A stretch of DNA of 64,000 nt from assembly GCF_963678635.1 (NCBI RefSeq), contig NC_087065.1, positions 12,173,579 through 12,237,578 on the forward strand, written 5' to 3'. Position numbers and translations under genes: made by a program. The notes below the pieces were generated by a model. The model was given only the letters and a program-made list of their open reading frames with translations. It had not been told where the DNA came from and made no database searches. This document shows positions 36,126 to 48,261 of the stretch, in pieces. How positions within the stretch are numbered: position 1 is the first letter of the stretch; each line of letters opens with the position of its first letter. This DNA is from Symsagittifera roscoffensis (taxonomy: Eukaryota; Xenacoelomorpha; Acoela; Convolutidae).

Positions 36126-37740
36126 CAGTGGACCATAATTATAAAGCTGATGAACAGTTAAACTTTAATATCAAAGAAACTTTTGGTCATGGTGTCGAGT
36201 TTTTTTTTGAAAAAAATCATCCGGAAAATTTTCCGCTGATACATTAGAATTTGATTCAAAATCGAAAACCAAAAATCACCATGCACAAGTAAGCCATTTT
36301 GTATTATGAGCTTTATGTTAGCGTTATAGTATTTCAGCAAAACATATTTCGGAACATAATACCTCATTTCTGAAACAGCACCGCAATGCCTCCCTAATTT
36401 AGCTTTCGGTTTTCGAGTTTGATGAATAAATGTAAGCTTTTTTTTATCAAATATCACGCCTAAATACCAACACGAGGGCATGGATTCATAAACGGTATAA
36501 TTAATACAAACATGAAAGTTGAAGCACTTCTTTCTTTTGAAAACTGGTCAACGTTGTTTTGTCTGAATTAGTGGTTAATTTATTTGATTTCATCCACGCC
36601 CAAATTTTTTTCGTTAGATCATGATGGAAGAATTCAAAGTTTGTGCTCTCATATGCTACATTTGTATCATCAGCAAACCGAAAAGTGTTTGAATTCGATG
36701 CAGCAAGATGCATATCATTTATGTAAACTAAAAAAATGAAGTGGAACTAAAATAGAACCCCGCGGAACGCCCGTGCTGACTGGTTACCAATCGGACGCGC
36801 AGTTGTTTGCATGAACACATTGAAACCTTTGAGATAAATTACTATAAAACCAAAAAAGACAATTACCCCGGACGATATAACACTCCAGTTTATTCAACAG
36901 AGTTTTGATATCAAGAGTATCAAACGCTTTTCTTTTATCAACAAAGAAACTGCATTTGATATTTTATCTTTACCCACTCTTAGTCGTTCAGTTAATTCAG
37001 CTAAAGCATTGATAGTTGCAACTTTCGCCATAAACCAAATTGATGCTCATAAATGATTTTGAACTTCTCAAGGTACTTTGCCACCAGCTACTGAAAAGAG
37101 CTATGGGACGATAGTTGTTAAGATCTAACTTACTATCAGATTTGTGTAGTGACAACATTTTAGCATATTAGTATGAGGAAATGTACCTTCGCTAAACGAC
37201 AGGATGATTACATAAGTTACATATGGAGGAAGGAGAAAACAGTCTTTAATCAGTAACATAATACTTATTTCATCAATGCCGCAAGAAAGCTTTGGTTTGA
37301 GACTAATAATTGCATTGCACCGTGCTCTTCCTTGGAATGTATTTTATCCTATTTTAAAAACTCCCTTGTTTTCTGTCATTCTTCATCGAGTTTACTTTGA
37401 GCACCTGAAAGTTTTCAGTATTCCCGTAGTTTTTGCTAATAGAGCGATTATAAGCATCAATTGTTGAGTTTGCATCATCGTTAGTATCTCAATGGGCGGT
37501 ATTTCATACATTAAAATAATTTCGGGGTAGAATTTGTTAACTATTACTTCGACAAGCTCCTGTTCGTGTTACTAAGATCATTGACGTTCGAAGTTTTTTC
37601 TTTAAAGTCAGATTTTGTTCATCTTGTGTTAAAAAACAATTCAATTTATGCTCAGGATATCTTTTTAACAGCTTTTTATTCATTAGTGGTACTGCCCCTG
37701 TACAATTGATCAAACTTATCAATGAGTAGGGTTTCAATTT
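36126..37740 (-). mobile_element. Decayed LINE reverse transcriptase (minus strand)
   Basis: Minus-strand translation in several frames gives the central and C-terminal part of a LINE RT. In order from the right they are a KLLKRYPEHKLN-type linker (about 37650), a palm segment ending with VPRGS-like and LVYINDMHL-like residues (about 36720-36790), the catalytic FADDT motif (about 36662-36677), WMKSNKLTTNSDKT (about 36570-36610) and YLGVIFDKKKLTF (about 36428-36466). Stops and frameshifts separate the pieces, so it is inactive. It is a different copy from the plus-strand LINE at 9030. Confidence 0.7.
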
Positions 37741-38579
37741 ATATGCGAGCTGTTATGCTTGATCCCACAAATAAGTTTTTGTCACATCTTGTATTGGGAT
37801 TGGTCAGAATATCTCACGGCTCTTCTCATTTTGTTTCGAAAGCTTACCTATTTTCGTCTTTGTATGCATGGGAACCACGGATGATCATCTCAAAAATTTT
37901 GCGAGACTTCTTTTTGGTTTTAAAGGTCCGAATAAACTTTACAAAGTGCTGTTTTGTTAAGTTTGTCGATTTCTTTGAAAGTTAATTTATGGCTCAATTT
38001 TTTCGTCCGTAATACTCTAATTTTTTTTAGAAATGATTTAAAACTGATAGAGTAAAAAATCAGTTGATTTGCAAGTATTCTCATAAGAGTTGAGCGCTGA
38101 ATATAATTATAAATCTTTAACTCTGTTTCTTTCAGAGTTTTGTTTAATCAGGGATTCAATCAATCCGAGGTATATATCGAAGATGGAATGAGCGTCGGAA
38201 AAAAAATCTGATTAATCGGAGGTGTATTCAATTTAGCAAGGTCTTAGGAATAAATTGGTTATTTTAATTTTTGTTTCTATTAACTTATTTTTTTTCGTAT
38301 TGTATTTTATGAGTTATTCGCAATAATAGTATTTCATTTGCGGAATCACAAGATAATTAATTTTTGTTTCGGAATACATTTCTAGGATCCAGATTTAATC
38401 GAACTGCCAAAGATTGCGTTCCAATTTCAACTTTTGGGCTGAGTTTTGTTTTGATTTTTTTCAGAGGATTTAGTTCAGAAAAAGTTCAACACAAAAAATT
38501 AGCTTAATTCTTGGGATAAACTTAATAATAAGTTCAGAACATTGAGAATTCTTGTACAAATTCCTTACTTCCTGTGCAA

Positions 38580-40130
38580 GACTCGATAACGTCACTTGGA
38601 AAACAGAATGATGCAAGTCCACCACACTATGTTGCTGCCAATACTACTGCTGCTTCTTTTCAAGTGCTTTGAAAATCCGATGATAATCAGAATTCAAACT
38701 ATCCATGAAAGCAAAACTGTCCACTAAACGCTTCGAAGATGATTCTTAGTCTGATACCGATTTAAATGAGTGTACATTCCTCTAATAACATTCAAGAGGT
38801 ATACAGACTTGGTAAAATGAAAACTGAATCCAATGATACATGTCAAAGGATTATCATTGTCAAACTAAATTCTGCCTTATCAACTAGAAATTATTTCCAA
38901 GTTTTTAACTAAAGCTGACCAGTTTGACGAAAAATTGTCATTGAAAAAACGACCCGAGATTGTAACTGGGAACCAGCGCAATCAAATCAAACTTCGCGAT
39001 CTTAGACTTTACGTGAATGACAACTTGCAGCAACTGGAAACAACTGAAAATTGACTAGAAAATTTTTTATCTGTTATTTTCTTAACTGTCAAATTTTACT
39101 TTACTTTGATAGGCAGTTAAGTTTTGTTTATCTTTTTTATGCCTGGAACTGCAATATCATCTGCTTGAGCGAAAATTGACCTAACTCTTCTGTGGATTCT
39201 TCATGTATCTTTTCTTTCTCTGACTTCATTGTTATTACCAGGTCTGATCGAACTTTTGGTGCTCACGGAGGTAATCTTATTGCAAAAAAAATTGCACTTC
39301 CTTTGTTCTTGACATGCACCCACGATTGTGTGATTCGACCGTCGGTTGCACCGTCTTGAGTTTTTCCGCGTCACTTACTCTTTGAAATATATTATTATAC
39401 AACCCCCCTGCTTCTTCTCCTTCCGCTCAAACTTCGATGAACTCACTGATTTTATCTTAGCAGCTCATGCCGTTTTTTAAAGTGAGTGTATTGCTTGCGG
39501 TAACTTTTGTGGCAGGTAATACTTTATGGTAGGTGGTGATTTTAACCTGCCAAGTAATAACTGGCGCTCGTTCCACGGTTCAAACTCTTATGATATCAAC
39601 TTTCTTTCTTTATTTAATGGCCTTGATTTAGTAGAGTACATACTTTAACCCACCCATAAGAGTGGCAATGCGCTTTACATCATGCTCCTCAATTCCACGG
39701 TGCCAGGTGACATCAAAGTTTTAAACTCTAGTTTTTCCGACCACAAACCTCTCAGCATTACTTTTCCAATCCATGCTCTCACTGAAACTTTCCCGCGTCG
39801 GTACTTCAAGTCTTCATTCCAGTATAACACATTTTTTCAGTAATAAAGCAGGCTATGACGCACTTCAGCTCTCACATCTTTACAATGACTTTATTTCTTT
39901 TGTACTCTTTGTTCTTTCACAAAGAGTAATTCTATCATCTAGCCACAAACAATTGAAAAGACAAAAACTCCCTTTTTATTACACATCCCACAGTTATCAC
40001 CTCCTGACTAAGCTTAGCGCCCGATAAAAAACGCAATCCTGCAGGCGATAATTCTGCGCTAACCGTCAGTTTAAATTGTGCTTTAAAAATTTTTGCGCAC
40101 GCCACTGCTTTTGGCTGATTGTTTTTACAC
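38580..40130 (+). mobile_element. Decayed LINE AP-endonuclease region (plus strand)
   Basis: Plus-strand translation shows the C-terminal motifs of an apurinic-type LINE endonuclease. The central motif is VGGDFNLPSNNW (about 39532-39567; the GDFN motif), followed by VEYIL, then a THKSGNALYIMLL segment, and SFSDHKPLSIT (about 39733-39765; the catalytic SDHK motif). Upstream, SDRTFGAHGGNLI (about 39245-39284) fits the earlier endonuclease part. Internal stops show decay. The region after 39790 would be the linker to RT but is unreadable. Confidence 0.65.
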
Positions 40131-40930
40131 AATATTTTCAGGAAGAGTGTTTAGCAACGCTTCAAATTTGTCGGCAAAATGGCCCAAAACTGCACAAAAC
40201 TGACCGCGGCGTCATTTTTTTTTGGCATCTAATCAATTGAGTTTCAATGCTCTGTGGTCTGCATCTGCTATCATCTCGGAGCAAGGACATTTATCTGCTT
40301 CTGAGGCACTGGCTTGGCTGGCAACTGTCTTGTCTGTTGGACTACTAGTGTGCGCTATACCTATCCTTGCAAACACCGAGTACGGGTTGTGTAACACAAA
40401 GTATAATAAGTTTTTAATCTGAAACAGCAAATTATAGGCAAAAAATTTTTGATCGGCCATATAACGTTAATTCGACAACAGTTGTTGTTGATAATTTAGT
40501 ATCTCGTGTTTATGTCAATGAGTTAGTTGCTCTATAGGTTTTTATATCATTTGATGATTTGTTGTAATACTTAGAAAACTGATTGCCGAAAAAATTACAA
40601 CTTTTGAAGTTATTTTTCGATGATTTCATTCGATTTATAAGCGATTGTTAGACGCATATTAGATTATTTTGTATTGTAAATAAAATGGAATAAACGCGTG
40701 AGATAGTTTTTTTGTAAGTGTTATTGAAGGCATCTCTTTTTGTCCGTTTAAAAAATATTTTTTGCAGAAAATTATTCAATCGAGTTATCAACCGAGCGAA
40801 ACTCAAACAGTAAGAAAAAATCTTTTTCAAAGTTAGTTTCCAAAATGGTTCTAATTGAACTTGCAGTCGAATAATTGAAATTGCAGTCGGGTGAGCGGAT
40901 GACATCGTCTCAGAAATCCGACCCCTTGAC
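40131..40930. other. AT-rich DNA, nothing firmly recognised
   Basis: A 66-codon ORF at 40222-40422 with a hydrophobic middle is present but has no supporting feature. The rest is non-coding in character. Confidence 0.4.
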
Positions 40931-41218
40931 CACATTTTTTACCGCATGCTTTTTTGAAATTCTGACGAAAAGTGGAAGGCGAGTTGGGTGCCAAAAAGAA
41001 AAATGAAAATTTGGAGGGGAAGCGCGCCAAAAAAAAACACTTTTTTGTCAAGTCTTTCAAAAATAGGCTAGGAGAACATCATTTTTTTACTTATGCTTGC
41101 AGCGCTATCAATTTTGTCCAACCTAAGTTTTTATTGGCTTTTGGGAGAATTAATAACACCGACCGATTTTTTTTCTTCAAAAAACCGATTTTTTGAGACA
41201 ATCCTAGATCCGCACCTG
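40931..41218 (-). mobile_element. Partial hAT-type MITE related to the one at 43367
   Basis: The right end reads CCTAGATCCGCACCTG (to 41218), the reverse complement of CAGGTGCGGATCTAGG. This is one mismatch from the terminal repeat of the 43367-43797 MITE. An inner AAGCGCGCCAAAAAA word also resembles that element's CCGCGCGCCGAAAAAA. The left terminus was not identified, so its start is approximate and it may be truncated. Confidence 0.45.
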
Positions 41219-42040
41219 TTGGTTAGTATCTGATCAAAAAAATTCAACTTGGCATGATTTTTTTCTTTTATAATGACTGCTTGTTTTGTTGTTTTCCTTT
41301 GGTGGATTGTTAGTTTTGAATAAACAAATTATGATTCAAAGTTTGCATTCAAGCAAAACACAATTTTCAATTGCCTCAGTGATTAAGTAGATTAACCATG
41401 GTTAAGATAGAGAGAAAAAGGCATGGTACAATCACGCAGCGAAAATATTCGAACAGCAAAAATTGTGTCCAAATAGTTTTACATGTTTTCCGCAACTTGG
41501 ATAGCATTGAGAAAAATAATAACAGTGCTTAAAAATTCAATAGTAATTTCCTCGCAATTTTCACAAACAATTTACAGGCTCAAATTTAGTCTGCAAAAAT
41601 TTTCTGTGCGTTTTGGCAATTTTACGTTCAAAAAAAAGAAAGCGCAAATTGTCTGCAGGCACAAAAAACATGAAAAATCAATTTCAACAGCCTGAATGAG
41701 GGGCTCCAAGTGACCAATACATAATATAGTGGAAATTGTGGTAAAAATTTAAGAAAATTTTACAAGGGCACTTTTTGTCTCAATGCTACAGTGCGCTCAT
41801 AAATCAATCAATGTATTGGAGCTCAAAAAATAAGCGAAAACTGTTAAATAAGGGTTCATAAAGAGCTAGGCTATACTCAACCTCTACCTAGTGCCTTATA
41901 ACATAGCAGTTGGAATACAATCATTTTCATTACTTTGACCTCATTTTATTGAAAATGATATGAGAGCAAGTAAACGTTTGGTTTTAATCATTGTTCTTCC
42001 GACTTTCGATACGAAAGTAACGGAATATTTGTGCTCGGGG
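41219..42040. other. AT-rich DNA, nothing recognised
   Basis: No gene or repeat structure was recognised. The single ORF of 70 codons here is low-complexity. Confidence 0.45.
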
Positions 42041-43073
42041 TGGGTTTTTTTTTCTTCAGACAAATTTCGACTTTTTAACTAGCCATTTTTGACGGAATTT
42101 TTTTTAATATCATTCAAAAGGTATTGTTGTCCTGAGCTTAAATTTGAAAAGATATTTTACCTGTGATTATTTTTTGTAAAGTTATGGGGGTTTAAAGATT
42201 GCCATTTTGGCCAATTTGGGAAAATTAACGCGCGATATATTTCGCGCTATTAACGCGTAAGCGAGATTTAATCCGTCTTAGAAATTGTTCAAAATTGGTT
42301 CAAGGAAGCTTATATGCCATAACTGATTTGTTAATAGGAGCAAAATATAGCACTTAGAACTTATTATGATCTTTTTTAATTTCAGCTCAAGACAACGGTG
42401 CTTTTTGAATGATATAAAAATTTAGTCAAAAAATGCTAGTTAAGAAACCGAGATTTGTCTGGAGAAAAAAACACCTATGAAACGTAGAAAAGCATTGATT
42501 TTCCACGAAATCTTAAATGTTCCGACTGTGTTTTAAAAAAAAGCTGAAAAAGTTTCAAACTTTTTTTGATGTTTATTTCAAAAAATGCTAGTTAAGAAAC
42601 CGAGATTTGTCTGGAGAAAAAAACACCTATGAAACGTAGAAAAGCATTGATTTTCCACGAAATCTTAAATGTTCCGACTGTGTTTTAAAAAAAAGCTGAA
42701 AAAGTTTCAAACTTTTTTTGATGTTTATTTTTGAAAATTATCTCCCCACACGTCACGTAAATTTTAAAGCGATATAATTTGCACATAGCAATATATTAAA
42801 GAGTCCAAAGAGCATGCTTCAATCCAATTTGGAACTTGAATACGGATAAAATCTACGCTTGCGCGTTAAAAACACGAAATATATCGCGCATTAAATGTCC
42901 CAAATTGGCAATTTTTAAATCCCCATAACTTTACCAAAAATGTGAAAGATCTTTTTTAATTTCAGCTCAAGACAACGGTGCTTTTTGAATGATATAAAAA
43001 TTTAGTCAAAAAATGCTAGTTAAGAAACCGAGATTTGTCTGGAGAAAAAAACACCTATGAAACGTAGAAAAAC
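42041..43073. repeat. Foldback element with nested inverted and direct repeats
   Basis: The left arm (about 42041-42300) is an imperfect inverted copy of the right arm (about 42830-43073). Matching pieces are TTCAGACAAAT / ATTTGTCTGGA, TTTTTAACTAGC / GCTAGTTAAG, TAAAGTTATGGGG / CCCATAACTTTA, and CGCGATATATTTCG / CGAAATATATCGCG. Between the arms, 42368-42480 is a direct copy of the outer right arm. A 152-bp unit is duplicated in tandem (42426-42577 and 42578-42729). No coding capacity and no clear target duplication were seen. It looks like a non-autonomous foldback DNA transposon that has rearranged. Confidence 0.75.
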
Positions 43074-43366
43074 AGGCAAATATTATTTTTATTCGCCTTC
43101 GTTGCTGAGTAATGGCGTATGTGTTTTAAGTAATACACTTCTCAATGCAGTCAATTTTTTCCTGAAACAATTGGTGTTGAAATTGGGCACAAGCAGCGTG
43201 ACAGATTTTTGTCACCTCTGAAACTGATATTCCTACAGGCCAATTTCAAATGATGTTATTCAAATGATGTTTCTTAAGGACAATAATTAATGCAGATTTC
43301 AATATTAGTTTTTTGAAAGCTTGCGGTGAAGTTCTTTGAACGGGCGTATAACAACAAAGGTCTATG

Positions 43367-43797
43367 CAGGGGCGGATCTAGGATTTTCTCGAGGGGGGGC
43401 GGATTTTCAAAAAATTTTCCAACATTTTGACGACCTTTGTTTTTTTTTAGGTCGACCAAATTGATTTTTCGAGCTCTCCCAAAGCACGCTTTTGTCCCAA
43501 TTTTGGCCAAATGTTTTGCGCCGCAGGCAAAATTTTGAAAAAACAGGCCAAAAAAGGCGTTTTTAGGCACTTTTTGGAAAATTTTGACCGAAAAATTGCG
43601 TTTTTTCGGCGCGCGGTCCCCCCTCAAAATTAGTATATATTGGCGCCAAAGGCGCCTTTAGAAAAATTTTAGGGTCGGTCGGCCAAAAATGGATTTCTTA
43701 AAAGTATCAAAGGAGTGACCCTTTGAGTCGGCAGGAGTTCGAATCCCTGAGGGGGGGGGCGTCCGCCCCCCCCCCCCCCCACCTAAATTCGCCCCTG
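43367..43797 (+). mobile_element. hAT-type MITE with 8-bp target duplication
   Basis: 431 bp bounded by imperfect terminal inverted repeats (CAGGGGCGGATCTAGG at the left; CCTAAATTCGCCCCTG at the right). They are flanked by a perfect 8-bp duplication GGTCTATG at 43359-43366 and 43798-43805. TIRs starting CAG plus an 8-bp duplication are the hallmark of hAT transposons. The interior is non-coding, with a GGCGCC-AAA-GGCGCC palindrome (about 43644-43658) and poly-G and poly-C runs near the right end. It is mobilised in trans by an unknown hAT transposase. Confidence 0.88.
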
Positions 43798-43805
43798 GGT
43801 CTATG

Positions 43806-44200
43806 TCAAGTTCTATTGAACCAAAATTTTCGATCTTTCCCGCTACCCCACTTATAGTTGATTTACATGTTATTATGGCTCAACGCGTTGTGATGATGAA
43901 AATTGAATTTAAAAAAGTTAAAGGTCGGTGAAGTGGAAAAGAGACAGAATTTAATTGATCAACCAATTTTTTAATGAAAACAATAAGACGTCTTTGAATT
44001 ATGACCGCATTGAACTCCTTTTGTAGAAATTTTTAGTCGCTCCTTACGTTTTCGAGCAGTTAATCAAATGCAAATTCCCAAGCGTGTTTCTCCCAAGTTA
44101 TTATGCTTTTTGTTTTTTTTTGTCTGAAAAAAAAACTAAAGCTTCAATTTTTGCCTGATTCTATTGATTTTTGAGAGTAGCATCATCTATAATTAAAAGA
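43806..44200. other. AT-rich DNA, nothing recognised
   Basis: No gene or repeat was recognised. Confidence 0.4.
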
Positions 44201-44452
44201 TTAGACTACAAATGTAAGATGAGCAAAAAATTTAAACAAAATATTCAGGAACCTATTTGGTTCGCATATCACTGATATTAGATTGATTTCTTCACGGAAC
44301 GCATCCAAAGAAGAGTCGTTACTTTCGTCGCCGCCGTCGTAGCCAATGTGATTTAACTGTTGTATTTTTTCCTCGACTGAAAAGAGTCGGGTTTTGAGGT
44401 CAGAAGTTTCGTTTGCCAGCGATAGAGTCATAGCCAGAAAAATCACCACCAA
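44201..44452 (-). CDS. Possible exon: membrane anchor plus coiled coil
   Basis: This minus-strand open stretch encodes a hydrophobic segment (MVVIFLAMTLSLA), then a charged heptad-like stretch (ETSDLKTRLFSVEEKIQQL) and an acidic GYDGGDESNDSS segment. Codon quality and GC are better than in the flanks. This pattern suits the start of a type II membrane protein or a signal-anchor exon. The last 25 residues are probably intron read-through, since GT dinucleotides occur near AATCTAATATCA. It may belong with the exon at 44881-45108, but no splice pair was proven. Confidence 0.3.
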   Translation of the reverse strand: MVVIFLAMTLSLANETSDLKTRLFSVEEKIQQLNHIGYDGGDESNDSSLDAFREEINLISVICEPNRFLNILFKFFAHLTFVV

Positions 44453-44880
44453 GATCGAAACACGGATTTACACAACTTAGAACATACTTTTATAATACAC
44501 ATTCAGAAACAAAATCCAGACAAAAATAATCCCAATAAATTTAAAGATGTATTCAACTGCGCAGAACACATCATCGCATATGCATTGAATAAATACGCTT
44601 AGCACTGCGAACATAATTTCTGCGAATTTGCTCGATTTTGTCATGAGCAGATTTGTCCGTGAGTATAAATTTATTAATGATGGCGGGCAAAATGTTTCAG
44701 ACCAAAATCACGCAAGACAAAATCAATCAAGGTTTTCTTAAGGGTCAGTTAACCTCAACATTTGATCTCAACATAGATCTCTTTAAGCTACCAGGATATA
44801 TTTTAGAAAGGTGTTTGCTGTTGCTATCAAACGGTTTACAAGGTAAGCTTCAATACAGCCAACGAAAATAGTTGTGAAAA

Positions 44881-45108
44881 CTAGTTCACTTCAATGAGAA
44901 TAACGGCAATGGCACATAGAGATACCAATGCGACCTTCAGCCACATTTCGGCACCCTCACATTTCCTGTTATCAGCCGCCGGTGGGTCAACCACTGGGAC
45001 ATCCAGGGGCCGTGCGTAAACATTTCCACATCCTTCGAAAAAAAGAACATAATAACAAGAGTAGTTGGCTGCTGAGCGAGAAGCCCAGAAAGAACAGATT
45101 ACAAGCAT
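44881..45108 (-). CDS. Possible exon: short ectodomain with C-terminal membrane segment
   Basis: A 75-codon minus-strand ORF. It has a polypyrimidine-rich CTTCTCGCTCAG acceptor-like site within its first codons. A Cys/Pro-containing segment (CGNVYARPLDVPVVDPP) follows, and then a clear transmembrane helix (WLKVALVSLCAIAVILIE). GC and codon use exceed the flanks. A possible splice donor (GAA-GTGAAC) sits just before the stop, which would join it to further exons on the minus strand, possibly 44201-44452. No family recognised. Confidence 0.3.
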   Translation of the reverse strand: MLVICSFWASRSAANYSCYYVLFFEGCGNVYARPLDVPVVDPPAADNRKCEGAEMWLKVALVSLCAIAVILIEVN

Positions 45109-46805
45109 AAATATGCAAAAATATGTAAATTATCTTTTTTCCATATTTTTTGTGGTAGATTGAAAGTGAACTTCAAAAAGTTGTCACTAAAAGGGCAGTG
45201 ACAGTATATGAACAATGTTCCTCCTCCTAACTTGCTAAAAATATCTTCCAAATGGCCAAAAGGTCATTAGACTCATGCTATTTTAATGCCAAGTTTATTA
45301 CCATAAGTTCGAAAAGAAAGAATTTTCCGGCATTTAAATAAAAATTGAAATTTGATTGAACCGAACTTTTGAGAACCAAAGTTTTTGGCTCTCTGTAATT
45401 TTTGTTCTCTAATGGTACCTATTATTGATCATCCACTCCTATATAAATTTATTTATCCGGTGAAGCTATTGGAAGAAGGAACCTGGAAAAATTGATCCCT
45501 TTTGCAATATCGGGGAAAGGTTAGAAAAATTATAAGATAACAAGAATAGTGCAAAATTTTTTGTTTTTTTTTAAAGAGCCAATAGCTTGCGGCGTGAAAC
45601 CTTAAAAAATCAAAACTTGCATTGCTTATGTGCAATAGAAGGCGAATGACTGGCTTTGTGTTGGCATTTAGTTTTTTTAGATGGCCAGCAGCACTTACTT
45701 TCATATTATGGTGGTTCACGAACAGATGAAACGCTCGGGTTGATCTTAGCTGCTCTTTCGTACTCGCTGTTTGTTTTCGGGGTCAATTTAATCTTTAGCT
45801 TCCCATACAATTTTTTGAAAAATATCAAATGAAAAACTGACAAATCATAAATTACATTTCCCATATACTCTCAATTAAGATAAAACAAATTGTCAAAAAG
45901 TTTCAGAATTATAAAGTTTCAAAGTAAAATTAATTATTAGGCCTATAAATTTGGATTTCGCCGAAAAACAGGCCCATATGGACAATCTCCTCACTTAACA
46001 GACCAAGTGTTCTATCCTACCCTAAAATTAAATTAGAGCTCAAATCTGACTGGCTGAAAATACTTAGGGGGGAGATTGTTCATTCGGTCCGAAAAACAAA
46101 GTTGTACTCGTTTTTTGCAGTAATTTTTTTTCTTCAAATTCAACATAAATATAAATTTACTTCTTAAATAAACTGATCCCTATTGCTGTAACTATTCGGA
46201 TTCGTCTTAAAAGGCTGAAGTTCGAAATCCAAGTTAACATCAGACGGCGCAGATGATGAACAACATGCCATGGGTAATTATTGTCTCCTCAGAAAAGGTA
46301 TATTTAATGTCCCACTTTCAAATTTACGACTGTTAACAAAACAAACGCGACTGACGACGCACAGCATAGCCAGCCAACTTACAAATCGAAAATCGTCAAT
46401 GATCAAAAGGTAAAAAAGTTGATTGACTTCTTCGTTTGTTGGGCTTCAAAGAAGAAAAAATATATCATCTTGTAACTCTCAGGATTTCATGATTTTTTTT
46501 ACACTGGAGATTGAACCAATCAAATTGAGAAAATTGTATGAATTAAAATTTATGTTTCGAATTTTTGTTACTCGAATGGAAAATGCCTTTTTTAAAAAAG
46601 GAGTATGAATTGAAGTTGAAAGAAATCAAATCTCAAACTGCAAAAAATACACACAATTGAGGGTGAAAAACACCAAGACTGTTTCGTGAAAAGAAAGGAA
46701 GAAAAAAAACGAAAACACAAACGCTACCAATATGAGTGTCCTAACTATGTTCGTTGACACTCAAAGAAACGCACTATGCCAAATTTTTAATGATCTCTGA
46801 CGGCG
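45109..46805. other. AT-rich DNA with a weak inverted repeat
   Basis: No gene is supported. GGCCCATATGGACAATCTCC at about 45970-45989 is imperfectly mirrored by GGAGATTGTTCATTCGGTCC at about 46070-46089, each flanked by CCGAAAAACA words. This may be a small decayed MITE. Confidence 0.35.
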
Positions 46806-47112
46806 TGTGGTATGGCGTAGTTTAACAGTATTGTTATGACGTCATTATTGTATTACTTTCTGTACTAGTTATTCGTGCTAAACTCGCCTATTGACTATCA
46901 AGGTCGCTACCGACCTGTCAATCCTTTCTCTATTCATCATCAAGTGCTCTCACTCACTCTGTCTCAATTTATGAAAGATTTAAGTTGAACTCTTGAATTC
47001 TGTCATGACATTATCTATATAACTAACATTATCTATATCATTTACATTCTTATTTATTATTAAACAAGGAGAATTGAGTCTTGTTTAAGCTGGTATTCTT
47101 CAAGAAACCACA
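46806..47112 (+). repeat. 5' LTR of the second Gypsy element
   Basis: 307 bp, TGTGGTATGGCG to AAACCACA. It contains a perfect TGACGTCA at 46837-46844. It differs from the 3' LTR by about 8 substitutions and a 2-bp indel. Confidence 0.93.
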
Positions 47113-47130
47113 TGACGCAGCCAGCAGGAT
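47113..47130 (+). other. Probable primer-binding site region
   Basis: TGACGCAGCCAGCAGGAT abuts the LTR, where the tRNA primer site lies. It begins TGA and not TGG, possibly a mutation in this decayed copy. Confidence 0.35.
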
Positions 47131-47219
47131 CGATCTCGGAGGATCGGACTGACCTGTTAGGTGTACCTGTATTCTGGCATAAACCAACAGCGGATCCACC
47201 CAGTAGCTGGGATTCTTAG

Positions 47220-48240
47220 ATAGGCCAATTCAACTTAGCAATCACCCTGAGGGAAAGGTGTGATCCACGTGAACTATTGAAACCTCCGGGTGTGGTACAC
47301 GATGATCCTGTCCCAAAACCAGAAGCTGTGGGGGTGGATGAGGATGCGGCAGCAATTGCGAATCGTATTGCACGAAACGATGCAGCCGTACGTAGAGTGG
47401 CGGAAATGAATGAAGAACGCCGGGCGAAAGTTCCCAGAGTAGCACCAGGAGTGTTCTACTATGAAGTTGAGCAACGAATTAAATCTCGTTTATTCTTTTC
47501 GCTTGGCTCAGAAGGGAGGAAAAGGTTCCTCCAAAGTTATCCACATGCGGATCTCAGTGCAATATTATTTCAGGAATTTCACGAAATTTGTGTACTCCTT
47601 TTCAAGAAGGAGAAAAATTATATTATTGAACGACTGCAAATGTACAACGCCGTACATTCCGATCGAGAAGGTTTGGAAGCATTTTATCTGAGATTGACGG
47701 GCCAAGCCGCCCTGTGTGGTTGGACAAATGATCAGGAAAAAGAAGTCGTAAGAGATATTTTCATTGCCAAGATGAGATATAAAGATATTCAGAGAGAATT
47801 GTGTATCCGCCCAGGTACCACTCCAAAAGAGACGCTGAAGTCAGCGTTACTGCAGGAAAAGGGGGCACAAACTGCCACTGATTTGCAAAAGCAACTTGGA
47901 AGTTCGGCTTCGATGGGCAGTTTTTCCCAGTCAGGAGTCACTTCGGGTCAGAACACTCGCAAAAAAAGGAACCCACCTTCTCTGTCCAAGGGAAGAAACT
48001 GTCTGATAGAATCAGTCGGGCTCAGAATAATAAGTCAAAGGGGACCAACGAGAAAGCGAAATTATGCTATTTTTGTGGTAACAGGTTTTCAGCAAATCAC
48101 AAGCAAAGTTGTCCAGCTAGAAATGTGACTTGTAGGAATTGTAGTTAGAAGGGTCATTTCGCAAAGTGCTGTAATTCCAAAAACGTAGCGAATGTGGAAG
48201 CTGAGTCAGATGAGACGGTGGAAGAGAATTGTAATCTGAT
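47220..48240 (+). pseudogene. gag: Gag of the second Gypsy element, broken
   Basis: The gag frame is open from 47220, but no AUG opens it before 47277 and the recognisable part lacks a proper start. Capsid-like sequence runs to about 47950 (FFSLGSEGRKRFLQSY, YNAVHSDREGLEAFYLRL, WTNDQEKEVVRDIF). Near the A7 run at about 47963-47969 the frame changes. The zinc-knuckle region is then found in another frame: one CX2CX7HX3C knuckle near 48065-48115 and one CX2CX4HX4C knuckle near 48130-48175, the second interrupted by TAG. The 283-aa ORF at 47277-48128 therefore ends in about 45 spurious residues. It is inactive as it stands. Confidence 0.8.
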
Positions 48241-48261
48241 AGTGAGTCGGAATTTGCTGTT

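Noticed and set aside
40222..40422. Small membrane-protein gene (66 codons)
   Set aside because: Only a hydrophobic stretch supports it. It sits after decayed LINE sequence and has no splice or promoter signals.
43771..43780. Poly-G/poly-C stretch as a G-quadruplex regulatory site
   Set aside because: It lies inside the hAT MITE near its end and is explained by that repeat; run lengths may also be assembly-uncertain.
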